A stretch of DNA of 64,000 nucleotides from Adiantum capillus-veneris. Lineage: Eukaryota; Streptophyta; Polypodiopsida; Polypodiales; Pteridaceae. A model generated the notes under the pieces. The model worked only from the letters and a program-made list of their open reading frames with translations. It was not told where the DNA came from and searched no databases. The first letter of the stretch is position 1. Each line of letters begins with the position of its first letter. Below, piece by piece: positions 19,310 through 31,586 of the stretch. The translations under genes and the position numbers were made by a program. Location of the stretch: positions 29,406,946 through 29,470,945 of the forward strand of contig CM043969.1 of assembly GCA_014529385.2 (NCBI GenBank), in the 5' to 3' direction.

Positions 19310-21939
19310 ATGTCTTCTTACCCGACTCACTCGAAAACCGGAACGACAATGCGCTATAAGCATATACTCTCTTTTTACAAGACTAACCATCATGGATCCC
19401 ATGTTTACTTGGATCCTAACAAAGAGTATGTTATTCGCATTGATGACCATGGTATTGAGTTCGAAGAAGAGGTTAGGGCAAACAAACAAGGAAAAATGTA
19501 CATGGATCAAAACGGAACTCAATATGTACAAGTCGAAAATCCTGATGTGGTAGACAAATGGGGCTAAAAGTAAACACTATAATCCCAGATATGTCAGCAA
19601 AAGAAGGACCACCAACTTTGGAATTCATGGGATATGATCAAGTAGACTTGAAGCCTTTGAAACGGCTTAGTACAGATAATCCTCGGATCGGAGTTTATTG
19701 TTGGGAAGACAGAAATATAAAGGATCTTTTGTGGACTTCTCATGCTAGACCGGGACAATTAACAGCCATGAAGATCATCTATATCTTCAAGATCAAAGAT
19801 AAGAGATCTGCGGATCTACCAACTTACCTGTTTAAGGATTGTTATAACAACAACTTTGTTATGATGACTCCTGAGGAGGTAGAACAAACCAAATACCAGG
19901 GGTATTCCATATGGGATTGGATATTGGGTCAAGGACCAGAAACCACTCCAAGAGATGAACATCGTGAGAGATCATCTGAGAGTAATGTGAAGAAACTAGA
20001 AATCACCTCATCACGTAGAAAATCGGGTGACACTAAGGCCAGTCCAGGGCTACATGAATCACTATTTCCAACAGACTGGTTTGAAGGACTTGGAACATGA
20101 CCGACTCCCAAAAGACCTGGAGTTGAACCAAATAGACGTGTCAGACCAGATGATTCTCAAAAATGGGTCGGAAAATACAGTGGATCAGGGGATCCCTATG
20201 ACCACTTAGCAAGCTTTAAGCAAGTGCTAAGAGCAGAGCATATATTCGATTTCCATACTCAATTCGAGGGGTTTGGAATGACATTAGAAGGAAAAGCTTT
20301 GACATGGTTCCAAAAAATTCCACCAAGGTCGATCATGGACTTGAACACATTAGCTCAAGGATTTGTAGCTGGTTGTTCTAAAACGAGGATTAAACATAAT
20401 ACGGTAGCTCAAATCTACAGCTTTAAACAGAAACATGGTGAGTCTGTTAGGGATTGTGTAACTTGAATGAAACATTACATTGTTAGATGCCCAGAGATGG
20501 AGATCCCTGCAGAAGAACGACTTGTATCATTGCTTTTGGAGGGACTGCTAAAAAAAGAACTTCATGCTATACTCTATAGTAAAAATCATACAACCCTAGA
20601 GGCGTGTGTGTCTGATGCTATTGACCTAGGAGACAATTGTGAGATCTTCAATGAAGAGGATGTCCCTAAGGATAACCAAAGCGAGAAGACAACATCCACA
20701 AAACCAGCACAAGTGGGAACAGCTGTTGCGACACAACTCTCAGCCATAGAAGATATGCTAAAAAGGATGAATGACATGATGAACAATATGCAAAAAGCAC
20801 CTATGAGAGGACCAGGACAGGGGATACCCCCACACGGACAACCAATTAGGCCACAAAAATGGTGTGAAATCAAGGGTAAATGGACCAACCACGAGACCCA
20901 CGAGTGCTACTTCAGACCAAAGTATGATGGGAATGTTCAGTACGTGCCCATGAGGCCCCAGGGACAACCCATGTACATATATCAGCCTAATATGGCCCAA
21001 GCTCAAAGACCACCAATGGGTATGGAAAGACCTCAACCTGTGTTGGGACAACAACCTCCATATCGAGGACATAATGCGGTGCTTGTAAAGTACATGCACT
21101 CAGAAGGAGTCATAGATGAACAAGCATTAGTACCTGTTACACCCTATACAGAGCCTAGTCCATCTACAATAATGGTAGAGGGAGATTGGTATAGTCCACA
21201 TCCACCACCAATGGAGAAAACCATGACTTATGCTCCACCAAAGCTCGCACCAATGTACTATGTAGCTAATCAAGGTGTAAGACCTCCCATGGGAAGACCC
21301 ATGATAAAGCCCAGAACAGGAAACTGTCATAAGTGTGGTGCTGATGACCATTGGAAGAACGAATCTCCAGAGCTTGACAAAAACCTCAAACCAATTGAAG
21401 CCTATTGCATACAAATGTTGCAAAAAGGGAGGAAACTTTCGAAAGATTTTCCTAAGAATCCTTTGAACAAGGGAAAAATTGTAGTAAACGTAGTCCAAGT
21501 GATGCCTAGTAGCTCATCAAAGAGTGAACTGATTGTTCCAATCAAGGTAATCACTAGAGCCCAGGAAAAGAAAAAGAAACACAATTCCTCTGAGGATTCG
21601 GAGAACACGAAAGTTTCTTCTCAAAGAATCAAAAGGAGCAGAAGCAAAAGATATGAGATGAGAAAACAAAAATAACGGATTGAAAACGAAGAGAAAGCAA
21701 AAATACTAGCCCAGGACAAGTTGAAAGAAATTGGCAGTGAATTCAAGGAAACAACCGTGAAATCTAGAGGATCCATTTTGGTTGATAAAATTTTTGAGCC
21801 TATTAATGCTACCTTGGAAGCCTACCAAGCAGGACTTAAAGCAGGCCAAAACATGGAAAACAAATGGAAAAACTATCCATCTCCAGATATGGAAGCAGCA
21901 AAGCTGAAAGCTTATCAAAACTTGGTAAGAATCACGTAA
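19310..21939 (+). pseudogene. Gag of element D
   Basis: ATG at 19310 opens an 85-codon frame (YLDPNKEYVIRIDDHG). A second frame from 19558 continues to 21939 through stops at 20098 (TGA), 20464 (TGA) and 21673 (TAA). The capsid core is at 20180-20640: YSGSGDPYDHLASFKQ, GMTLEGKALTWFQ, FVAGCSKTR, with VRDCVT followed by the TGA. A Pro/Met/Gln-rich linker follows, then a zinc knuckle NCHKCGADDHWKNES near 21322 in which the last Cys is replaced by Ser. A Lys/Glu-rich tail ends the frame. Gag would form the particle; this copy is broken. Confidence 0.7.
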
Positions 21940-22007
21940 GAAATGCTGGATAAACAAAAACCCAAGCTTGAAAATATTGCAAAACCGGAAGAGCTTGCGG
22001 AGAAGAA

Positions 22008-22973
22008 ATGAAAGCAAAATCCGATGTGGTGGCTTTGCAAAATGAAAGCAAAAGCCTTGAAACAAATGAACCAGAGCTTATAGTGTTGGACAGTGAAGAT
22101 GCCTTAGACGGAATTCCATTCGTAGAGGAAGACTGGCCAGGACACTTATGGGAAAAGGTAAGAGAGATCAATGATGGGAGCCTCACTTTAAAGTCAGCTC
22201 CTATAGAGGAAGTCTGGTTGGATAACCTACCATCTGATATGAACATGGATTTACAATCCTTGTACGGAGATTGCGGATCAGAGGCTTCAAGAATATCTAA
22301 ACCTGTGACATTAAAAACATTACCTTCTTACTTGGGAGATAACGAAGATGAATCTATCATTTGCAAGACCACTCAAGTAAAAAGAGCCAAATAAATCCTA
22401 GAAGTAGACAACATTTACTCGATCATGTCTACACCTCTCCAATGCACTCTTACTTTGGGAGAGCTGTTGAAACTCATGCCATACTTATGGAACGATTTAC
22501 AGAAAACCCTAGAGAAGGTGGGAATAACTGGGTTAATCTCTAAGAATCTGGGAAACTTGAAAAATGAAATGGAAAACAAAGAGATTCGATCAGTTCCTAT
22601 GAACAAGGTCGGAGAATATTATGAAGGGGAAGAAGGAAACACCACCCTCCCAGTGAAATATAATGACATTGAAACCATGGCAATACTGGATAGTGGAACT
22701 GGCATAGCCATAGCCACTAAAGCAGTATGGGAATCCTGCGGACAACCAACCATTAAACAAACGCGAATGAAATTACAGTTGGCTGACGGACACATTGAGA
22801 GACCACTAGGGCTACTAGAAAAAGTGATAGTCAACTCCTGTGGAATTGAATATCAACTCACTTTTGCCATCGTAGATTTTGGAAAAAAACTAAACTATGA
22901 AATCATATTGGGAAGACTTTCATGTGACAGGTACAACTTATCCAACATTGGGGAAACGACTATCTGTACTTGA
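22008..22973 (+). pseudogene. Protease PR1 of element D with Gag-PR linker
   Basis: An acidic linker frame (22008-22394, TAA) continues in the same frame from 22395. The retropepsin reads NKVGEYYEGEEGNTTLPV, MAILDSGTGIAIAT (catalytic Asp 22689-22691), MKLQLADG, RPLGLLEKVIV, YEIILGRL. Active-site DSG and the ILGR motif are intact; the protein then goes out of frame at about 22920 where RPF is expected. It is nearly the same domain as the orphan at 10921-11418. It would cut Gag-Pol. Confidence 0.75.
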
Positions 22974-24001
22974 AGCAGGTGGGATCTATAACAAGAGTCA
23001 ATCTAAAAGATCACACATATAGAGATGTCTTAAAAACACCCATCCAAGAGTTTGATTCAGTCTCTTCGGCTGAAACTAAACTCCCATCTTGGTTAAACAA
23101 AGACACTCCTATTTGGATGTGTGGAGCTTCAGAAATTGGAAGCTTAAGACGAGAGGAATGCATCCTAGAAAGGGACTATACAGACGAAGCCTACACACCT
23201 GAACCCTTTCTAGAGTATTTATTTGAACCATTCGAGTGGACTCAAATTTTAGCGACAATGGATGTATGTGTGAATACGTCTATGCATACTCAATTTTGCA
23301 ATGAGGATGGCTACGACATAATTCCCATCCAAATGAAGTCAGTCCTTAACATTGAAAACAAAGATGAGGAAACAAAGGACTTGATGAAAGCTCAACAAGT
23401 CTTTTCTGACCTCTATTACGATGCAACTGATGAGTTAGATGAACACTCAGCTACCTCAGAAGATTCGGGGTCAGAAAAAGAGCATACGAGGGCTTAACTA
23501 CTCTTAAAGGGAGGGGAGGAAAAGTTTTTTGACTTTCCAAACCAGAAATCAAGAAGACAAAAATGGTATAGAAGAAAGAGATACACCAAAATCGTGAAAG
23601 CACGACCTATGCCATCAGTCTCCAGTAAAACACAATTCCTAATGTAGATAGATGCTAATGATTGTGTCAAGGACAAAATAATGGGCAGATATCCTTCAAA
23701 CAGAAACTTAGAAATGTCTCAGACATCGAGAAAAGCAAGGAAGGGTACTCACGAAGAACATCAGGATAAAAAACCACTCATGACCAGAGTCGAGCGGAAA
23801 AAGAAATATCAAGAGTTGAAAAAAGCTCTAAAGCAGATATACACCATCGAAATGGAAACCACGAAAGAGGATGGTAAGGATGTAATGCATGTTCCATCCC
23901 ATTACAAAAATTATACTCTCCAAGATCGGAAAATCATAATCGAACAACCTGTTAGGGAACTACGAAAACAATGCGAGTCTTACGAAGGACCTGAACGCTA
24001 A
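22970..24001 (+). pseudogene. PR1-RT linker region of element D
   Basis: Two frame pieces (22970-23497 and 23681-24001) hold the spacer between PR1 and RT, in a shared frame that differs from PR1. They contain SITRVNLKDHTYRDV directly after the protease and an acidic patch (ATSEDSGSEKEH). Element C has a similar acidic spacer (DDSSKASGQYTSETESQGE) at the same place. No catalytic motif is seen. Confidence 0.5.
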
Positions 24002-24083
24002 AAGGCTAGACTTGGCTGAACCAGGAGAAGAGCCTAGACCGGCTTACATTGCAAATGACCTAACATAAGAAGAAGAAAAGCTT

Positions 24084-25440
24084 GTGTTGAGCTTGTTAAA
24101 GGAATACTGGGATATCTTTGCTTGGTCTTACAAGGATCTCAAGGGTGTCAATCCAGAAATCTGTCAACATACTATACCCATGAGAGACGATGCGAAACCA
24201 AGTAGACACAGACCATACACTTATAACGAAACATTTGACAGAAAGATCAAAGAAGAGATTGAAAAACTGAAGGAAGCCGAATTCATTTACAAAATGAACA
24301 CACAGATTGAGTGTCTCCAATTGTGGTACTACCTAAGAGAATGGGAAACTACGAGTGTGTGTTAATCTCAAAAAAGTGAATGCAGCTACCATTAGAGACA
24401 ACTTTCCTCTTTCGATAACTGAGCATGTTTTAGTACGAGTGGCAGGAAAAGAAGCTTACAGCTTCTTAGATGGCTTTTCGAGATACAATCAACTTTTGGT
24501 TGACCCAAAAGATCAGCATAAAACTACTTTTGCAACAGAATGGGGTATATTTGCCTATCGGGTTATGCCATTTGGGTTAACTAATGCTCCAACCACATTT
24601 CAGAGATTGATGAGCCATGCTTTCAAAGAGTATCTTCGGAAATTCTTGGAAGTATACATGGATGATCTATGCGTACATTCGTCAATCCCTGTTGATCATT
24701 TTGAACACCTCAAAAAGGTATTCGAGAAATGTAGACTTTATAGGATTTGCTTAAATCCTGAAAAGTGCACATTCATGGGAAGACAAGGGAAAATTCTTGG
24801 ACATATAGTGTCTAAAAATGGCATAGCTACCGATATTGAAAAGATTCATGTCATTGCTGATTTGTTGAGACCAACAACAGTCAAGGGGGTGCAAGCCTTC
24901 ATGGGACATTGTGGATATTACCGACGGTTCATCTACATGTACGCTATAATTGCAAAACCCATGTATAGCTTGATTACGCACTTTGAATGGACCGAGGCAT
25001 GTGAAGAATCCTTCATGAAGCTTAAGCAAGCTCTCACCTCAGCTCCAATAGTGAAAGCGCTTGATTGGGATAAAGTATTCCATGTACATGTAGATGCTTC
25101 AAACTTTGCTATTGATTGTATACTAGCCCAACCAGGAGATGGAAAAATTGACTTTCCTATTTCTTATGCTAGCTGACAATTGAACATGGCAGAAAAGAAT
25201 TACACCACCACTGAAAGAGAAGGACTAGGAATGATCTATGTTGTTAAAAAGTATAGACTTTACCTATTAGCCAACAAGTTTGTGTTCTCTGTGGACCACC
25301 AAGCCTTGTTATATTTGGTCAACAAGCCATGCAACACATGAAGAATAGTGAGATGGTTCATCATTCTTCTTGAATTTGATTTCACTGTGGTTGTAAAAAA
25401 AGGCACTACACACCAAAGAGCAGATCATTTATCAAAGATT
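24084..25440 (+). pseudogene. Reverse transcriptase and RNase H of element D
   Basis: The frame starts DIFAWSYKDLKGVNP, shifts near 24355, then reads CVNLKKVNAATIRDN, AYSFLDGFSRYNQ, MPFGLTNAPTTFQRL and VYMDDLCVHSS (catalytic DD codons 24661-24666), ILGHIVSKNGI and the thumb region. RNase H follows: HVHVDASNFAID, TTTEREGLGMIYVVKK, VDHQALLYLVNKP, HQRADHLSKI. In-frame TGA stops lie at 25174 (C has CGA-type Arg here) and 25339. RT copies the element RNA and RNase H removes the template. Confidence 0.8.
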
Positions 25441-26836
25441 GTTTCAGGGAAATCACCTAAAGGGGTAGACGATGATTTACCACATGCCTATTTGTTCTCC
25501 ATGGAAATGATACCTAGATGGTCGAAAAACATTGTGTCATTGATGACAATAGCTCAAGTGGATTCACCACTTCCTATCACAATTGATTTAATCGAGCAAT
25601 CGGCTATGTATCAATTACTAGCTGGAAGGCTATATAAGAGAAATAGAGATGGGATATTGCTTTTATGCATTAACCCTGAAGAAAAGGATCAATACCTAGG
25701 TCAAGCACATGTTACCATAGTAGGACTTCACTTTGCGGAAGACCAAACTATGCAACGAATCTTAAGACTCAGAGTACTTTGGCCGACTATGAGAAGAGAT
25801 GTTAAATATTTTGTAAAAGATTACCCTCACTGTAAAAAAAAACCACCTATTCCTCATGTAACATTATGTCAAATGTCACCTGTCCCTAAGTGGAGTAACT
25901 ATCTGGGTACTTACTTATCGAGCAGAACGTTTCCTGAGGATATGAGTAAACGCCGTCAAAGAGCAATTGAAACTGAAGCAAGAGACTATGCTCTTATTGG
26001 GAACCAATTATATCGGAGAGGTAAAGATCAACACTTGCGTCTTTGTGCAAATGAAAACGAGTATATTCCCATTATAGAACAAGCACATGCTGGATTAGCT
26101 GGAGGTCACTTTTCTAGTGAGACCACCGCAAGAGCAATCTTGATGGCAGGCATATGGTGGCCAACACTTTTTGTAGATGCCAAAGAATATGTTCGAAGGT
26201 GTGATGCTTGTCAACGAGCAAAAATGCCAATACGAGTGGACAACATGCCCTTAAGACCAATGATGGGGGCTAGAGCCTTCGCAAAATGGGGTATAGATTT
26301 TGTTGGACCGATACAGCCACATGCTTATAGAACCCAAGCTCAATATATCATTGTAGCTACGAACTATTTGACCAAGTGGACCGATGCTAAAGCGACTCAA
26401 AAGAATGATGCCAGAACCACTGTTGCATTCTTATATGAGTATGCATTCACAAGGTACGGACTACCAATAGAGATTGTCAGTGATCGGGGAACTTATTTCC
26501 TCAATGAGGTAATAGAGTATTTGCTTAATGAGTTTATGGTTATCCATAACAAATCAGCTCCCTATCACCCACAAGCAAACAAACAATCTCAACATACAAA
26601 TAAAATTCTTAGCTCGGTACTGACCAAAGTGGTTAGTTCAGGGAGGACAGACTGGGAAATGAATCTCCATGCTGCTCTATGGGCTTATCGATTTCGTTCA
26701 AACTAGCTTTAAATGCTACACCCTTTAACCTTGTTTATGGTCTTGATGCCATACTACCAATAGAGTTTCTATTGCCGACATTAAGGGTAGCACAGACTCT
26801 TGAGTGGATTGGACATGAATTGTTAGAGAGACTTTG
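25441..26836 (+). pseudogene. Integrase of element D with duplicated H2C2 module
   Basis: Two versions of the N-terminal module occur in tandem. The first (25513-25842: PRWSKN, LLAGRLYKRNRDG, QAHVTIVGLHF, VLWPTMRRDVKYF, DYPHCKK) has lost the first Cys. The second (25885-26226: PKWSNY, LIGNQLYRRGKDQ, QAHAGLAGGHF, WWPTLF, RRCDACQRAK) is intact. The core follows: WGIDFVGPI, VSDRGTYF, and YHPQANKQSQHTNK, where the catalytic Glu of D,D35E is Gln at 26590. A frameshift near 26700 shifts the end, and solo LTR E interrupts it at 26836. The C-terminus resumes at 29635. Confidence 0.75.
26832..26836. repeat. Target-site duplication of solo LTR E, left
   Basis: CTTTG, repeated at 29630-29634. Confidence 0.85.
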
Positions 26837-27510
26837 TGTGAGGTCCCCACCCGTCGTATCAACCAGCGGATTTGATGGTGAACCTAGTGGCCACTAGATC
26901 TATTGCGGAAGCAAACAAAATGGTTCAGGGTTTGACTAGCGGACGATCTCTCATCACAAGGTGAATCGAGCTCGAGCCTACTAGCAGGGAGATCTAGCTC
27001 CACCTCGCAGGGGAAGCGTACTTAAACTATCTAGCGATCCTAAGACCCACCTTCCAAGGGGAGAGAAACCCCGAGTGCCTTTTTCCCCATGTTTCAGAGG
27101 CACGTACTCTCGAGATTTCACCGCTCTAGGTGCAATGAGTATTACTAATATTGAAGTAAGCATTATGGGGACAGAGAGTTCCCGACCAATCGGGACCACC
27201 CATCTCGTAGGCATTGGCAACCTGAGCCAAGCCCCCACTTTCCACCCCCACACTCACACTTCCTTGTGTGACCTAATTACTACCACAAAGGTTGTTCAAC
27301 ATAAACATTCCTTGTTTTTAATTCCGAAGCACATTGTTCGTTAAGACAACCCTTCAACAAGTATTGCAAACAACACCAAGACAGTATTCTAGTAAAAATT
27401 CTACTCAAACTTATTCATTAAAATTCCAATGTTCTGGAGGTACAACATCCCCCCTCCAACGAGAGTTCACTCCTCCCGTTGTCGCCTAGCTGCCCATACA
27501 ACTAGGTATG

Positions 27511-27627
27511 TCCACCACATAGAAAGCACGTCATGGACACTCCCACCGCATAGAAAGCAAGACGTGGGTTCCCACCGCATAGAAAGCAAGTCGTGGGTAT
27601 CCACCGCATAGAAAGCAAGTCGTGGAT
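27511..27627. repeat. Minisatellite, about 28-bp unit, four copies, in LTR E
   Basis: Four units share CCACCGCATAGAAAGCAAG followed by (T/A)CGTGG, with the first unit more diverged. The repeat gives a run of similar peptides in open frames, which I take as an artefact. Confidence 0.85.
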
Positions 27628-28866
27628 TCAAGAGTCCTTAACGAGGAACTCTGCCCCCTGTGATCAGTAGGGGGGTCATGACTGATTCAACATTGGAAAT
27701 AAAATGAACATGTCGAGCTAAATTTTCCCTAGCAGACATTCTTTCCTATTGCAACCAGCATACCCATCAATCATTTCCTTCCTACTTTAGAACTTAATGT
27801 ACGATGAATTCAATGCCGAGGTTTCCGTCGGATTTCTCCAACATGTTTGGGGATATGTTCATTCCTAACTAAACGTGTGCAATGTTATATTAAACAACTT
27901 GAATAAAATTATGACCTACCTCTTCCATTTCTTCGTCTATGGCCCGTGAGATGGCCGGTAATTGTTCGTCCATGGGAGCTTTTCCCTTCCCGTTCACCTT
28001 GCTCGTTCCTGCCTCGTGGTCGTGGACTCCACCAAAGCGAGTCCTCTTGACCGGGGCTATTTTAAACTCACTACTTTAAATAATTAACTTGGAGAAAAGA
28101 GCTAATGTCCGCAAGCATCATAACAAGCCAATGATAGATTAGCAACATCAAACAATGCCTGCTACATGAGAGGTTTAGATTTTTCCATATAGCAATCATT
28201 ATGGATGATGCATAATCCTATGGGAACCTGCTTTAAAGATAATTACTCGACTTATGTGATTGAGAATAGTAGGATTTCACTGATGGAATTATCAGAGAGA
28301 TGAATTAAGTATGATTAATCTCTTTCCTAGCAACTAGATGATGCAGATTTATCTTATGCATATGTGTGAGGAAAGTCAACTCGTAGAGACTTAATAACAG
28401 ATTAATTTTTCCTTAATCACACCTTAATGCATAAAGGAAATGAATTTAATTTAGCTACAGTATTAATGAGTGATAGAAAAAGTGATTCTCTTAAATCTAC
28501 ACAATTACTAGCTTATCGACTAATTTCTATGCCGCCTAGAGAGAGAGAAAATTCTAATAATTATACACTAATCATTAATCGAGAATGATGAATGACTGAT
28601 AATTCAGCTATGGAATGATGATTACATAATAGAATTTGGTTAAAAAGTAATTATAGAGAATTACGACTAGGAATAAGTATAATAGACGAGGAATTTAGAT
28701 GGTAGAGAAAGGAATTTACAGATAGCATTAATTAAACCGTGGTTATCGTGATTAAGGGCTGATAATCTTCTCGATTTTCTGATAATCGAGCTTCTTGAGA
28801 TGAGAATTCGGTAGCACCTTCCTCCTTGCTTCTCCTTCAAAAGGTGTGTGAACCGGCAACACCTTC

Positions 28867-28922
28867 CAAGTGTGTGTAGGTGTGTGTGTGTATGCATTGT
28901 GTGTGTGTGTGTGTATGAGCAT

Positions 28923-28964
<42 letters not shown>
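28867..28964. repeat. (GT)n microsatellites in LTR E
   Basis: Three GT runs separated by short non-repeat bases (TATGCATT, TATGAGCATAA). The longest is about 28928-28964. Confidence 0.9.
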
Positions 28965-28968
<4 letters not shown>

Positions 28969-29629
28969 GTCTTTAAATAGGCTCCTACAGGCTGAAAATC
29001 GACCTGGGTTGCTAAATGCATCTGGGAGCTTCTCCAGTTAAGCATGGCAAGTCTAGTTCCCTACTCACCAAGTGTCAGGTTGGCTAGTTTAACTGACTCT
29101 GAGACTTAGTTACTGGCTTGGCAGCTTTCCCAGGACTCCCACAAGGCAAGAGGGCGTCCCCTAGCTGCTAAAGCTGATCTGGAGTGTCCTGGGACCTGTT
29201 CCCACACAGTCCCGGGCTCCGGTGCCTCCCCGCTCAATTTTTGGATAAATTGGTTTTTGGCTAAAACGGGTCATACGAGTCGGATTTTGATGCCGTAAAT
29301 TGCTATACGGAGCTCTAACTAAGACGTACTGGACCGAGTACCTGCCATATTTAGCAGCCCCCGAGGTCCGAAAATATATTTTTTTGAAATTCGGGGTACG
29401 GGTACAGTTTTTCGAGACGATCAAAACTGAACGGGTCGGGTGACCAAAAACTTTCTATTTTTGGAATTCTTTTACAAAAATTATTTTAATTCACATTTCG
29501 AAGCTTTAAAACATTCAAAACATCATGGCACTAACAGAATTTGGAAAACTGTTAAAAATAGTAACTTTTTCCATTATGTTCATTTCATGGTATAATGGTG
29601 CTCTTTTGGTCGGGGTTAGAGACCTTACA

Positions 29630-30150
29630 CTTTGGAAAAGATAGACGAGCAAAGGCTAACTGCTATAGCTCATATCTATGCACAAAAGCGGAAACAAAAA
29701 CAGTTTTTTGATTCCCACTTAATCACCAAAATCTTAAAAAAAGGGGACTTAGTTTTAGTCTATTCCCTTAAGCAACACATTCCCAAGTTTAAGAAAAAAG
29801 AAAATGGACCATTTATCATTGAAGATGTATTTCCAAGTGGAGCAGTAAAATTGTCCACCCTAGATGGTGAACCAATGGCTAATTGGATTAGTGGATGTCG
29901 TTTAAAGAAATACAATTTTCCACTAACCAATGAATTGCTAGAGAGAATGCATGCAGCCAAACAAAGGAAGATGAAGCAACAACAGGTTATTGATGAAGCC
30001 CAAGAGGAAGCTAGACTTTGGGTACTCAAGCGTAAAGCTACTCTCAAGAGTCAACAGATACTGATTTCCATCAACACTTTGGAACTAGATGATCGAAAAT
30101 GGGAATTACCTAAAGACGCAATTTCAAGACGACTGGTTAGATGGAATGGA
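29630..30150 (+). pseudogene. Integrase C-terminal part of element D
   Basis: It resumes with EKIDEQRLTAIAHIYAQKRK, then KKGDLVLVYSLKQ, GPFIIEDVFPSGAVKLSTLDG and WISGCRLKKYNFPL. The same order is seen at the end of C pol (DKVLMYGVR, GPYRVCEITSQG, FLNGSKFKRYYDPL). This is the GPY/F-like module of Ty3/gypsy integrase without a chromodomain. A basic helix (MHAAKQRKMKQQQ) follows and leads into the second protease domain after a frameshift near 30145. Confidence 0.7.
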
Positions 30151-30151
30151 T

Positions 30152-30511
30152 CTGCACATCAAAGTACAACTCAACAATCATAGCACCAATGCTTTGGTAG
30201 ACACATGAGCTAGAGTGAATGCAGTCAGTTATTCCACATACAGGAAGGCAACAAGTCAAGCATTGACCGCAAGAATAACGACAATCAAAGGATGCAACAA
30301 GAATTCAACTCCAACATTGGGAGTAGTCAAGTTGAACGTGATAGTACATGGATGTTCATGTCTGCATCAGTTTGTATGCTTGCCAGATGAACACATGAAT
30401 GAAACGATGATTCTTGGCATTCCTTGGATGCGTACACACAAAGCAGTACCAGATTGGGATGCGAATCAGCAAATCTTCTCCATTTCCTCGACAACCAGAT
30501 ACTACAAGTAG
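30152..30511 (+). pseudogene. Second retropepsin-like domain (PR2) of element D
   Basis: It lies directly after integrase in another frame: LHIKVQLNNHSTNALVDT, a TGA stop (30206-30208) where Gly of DTGA is expected, then ARVNAVSYSTY, KLNVIVHG, and MILGIPWMRTHKAVPDWD. The DTxA plus ILGxPW pair marks a retropepsin fold. It is distinct from PR1 (DSGTG, ILGRL) at 22425-22973. Element C has the equivalent domain at the same place. Ty3/gypsy elements normally have one protease, upstream of RT. The stop and frameshift mean this copy is dead. Confidence 0.65.
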
Positions 30512-31098
30512 CATGCAAGGAGTCAGGCAAATTTGGGTAGCAAAAGCACAACTTATGGATACACCAAATCAGATCTGGGTGCCTAAAACTTCACCAAAGA
30601 AACAGAAAACGGTTCCAAGGATTCGAGCACAAAATCGAGCATCTATGAACAAGGAACCTAACATGAAAAAGGTTTGGAAGAAAAAGGAGCACTTATCTTC
30701 TCCACACACCACGAAACCAAACAAACAGTGGCGAGTTAAGTCTCAACAGGCTCTAAAACACTATACAGCACCAAGCCGACCGAGCTACCAATGGTGAGAA
30801 AAAGCTCGACAACCGTCTAACATGCTACCAACAGCTCAAGCAATCAGCGTGTTAAAACACCCTGATGGTACTATCAAAGAGAGAGCACATAAGCTACAAG
30901 ATTTTCTCTTTGGAAGACATCAGCAACAAACCTCGACATCGGAAACCCTTGAGTTATTTACTCAAGACCCAGCTCTTGCACAACATATTGAGTTAAATTG
31001 CATTGATCTTCATAGCATGGTAGAGCCAATCACTGCTATGTATAGACACACATGTTCAACCCATGCATACAGTCGTCTCGGAGAACGCCATCTAGGAG
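30512..31098 (+). pseudogene. Basic WVPK-motif tail of element D PR2 ORF
   Basis: Frames from 30520 on read RQIWVAKAQ, NQIWVPKTSPKKQK, KKVWKKKE and KQWRVKSQQ, a Lys/Gln-rich stretch with repeated aromatic-Val-Pro-Lys motifs. Then comes a 30822-31100 frame with DFLFGRHQQQ and ELNCIDLHSMVEPI. The tail of the matching ORF in C (33617-34400) has YQWVPKAL, SRWIPKRL, QIWVPKRE and LVWAPRQ. The frame is cut by element C at 31103. The function is unknown; the basic character suggests nucleic-acid binding (inference). Confidence 0.5.
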
Positions 31099-31103
31099 GG
31101 GTG
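31099..31103. repeat. Target-site duplication of element C, left
   Basis: GGGTG, identical to 44860-44864 on the other side. Confidence 0.9.
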
Positions 31104-31573
31104 TGTGCGCTCCTTGCCGCACTGTCGAAGCAAGGGCCTTGCCTAACACTGTGTGCGAGCCACAGACGGCTCCAAGCACACAACTAGCTTAACTAGTAAG
31201 CTCAAAAGAGGGCAATGGTGTGTCACTCACCGCTCTATGCTCCTGCCATGGAGGATTCCTCGCCGCGAAGAAGAAGGAGACGCCGCTACGTCGCGCTCAA
31301 CCGCTTCACCGCCGTCGTGCCACTGCAATGCAAATGAGAGAATGAATGAATTTTAGGTTTAGTTGGCTTTTATATGAGCTCACCCCATTCACACTTGGGC
31401 GCCCATGCTTAGCCAACTAATCCCTTGAATGTCCCAGTTAGAGTGCGCCTCTCGTCGGCGATCACTCTTACCCTTTTCCTATTGGTCCGACAAGCCCGGT
31501 ACCTGACTCTACCAAATACATAATACACGTCCGTCGTAGGTGATGGGGTGTCCGTGAGCCGTGAGGGTTAACA
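31104..31573 (-). repeat. Element C 3' LTR (left copy)
   Basis: It runs TGTGCGCTCCTTGCC to GGGTTAACA, 470 bp. It lacks the CT/CA microsatellite and GGAGAT repeat present in the right LTR. A minus-strand TATA box lies at 31365-31375 (ATATAAAAGCC on the minus strand). Confidence 0.9.
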
Positions 31574-31586
31574 TGCCCTCCTTCCT
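31574..31586 (-). other. Polypurine tract of element C
   Basis: TGCCCTCCTTCCT; the minus strand reads AGGAAGGAGGGCA next to the LTR. Confidence 0.75.

Larger units (their letters stand above)
26837..29629. mobile_element. Solo LTR E (2.8 kb) in the integrase gene of element D
   Basis: It starts TGTGAGGTCCCC and ends GAGACCTTACA, short inverted ends typical of LTRs, flanked by the 5-bp duplication CTTTG. No coding domain is found in 2.79 kb, so this looks like one large LTR left after LTR-LTR recombination. It contains a minisatellite (27511-27627) and GT microsatellites (28867-28964). A TTTAAATAGG box just after the GT run at about 28972 hints at plus-strand transcription. No related copy is in the window. 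Confidence 0.75.
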
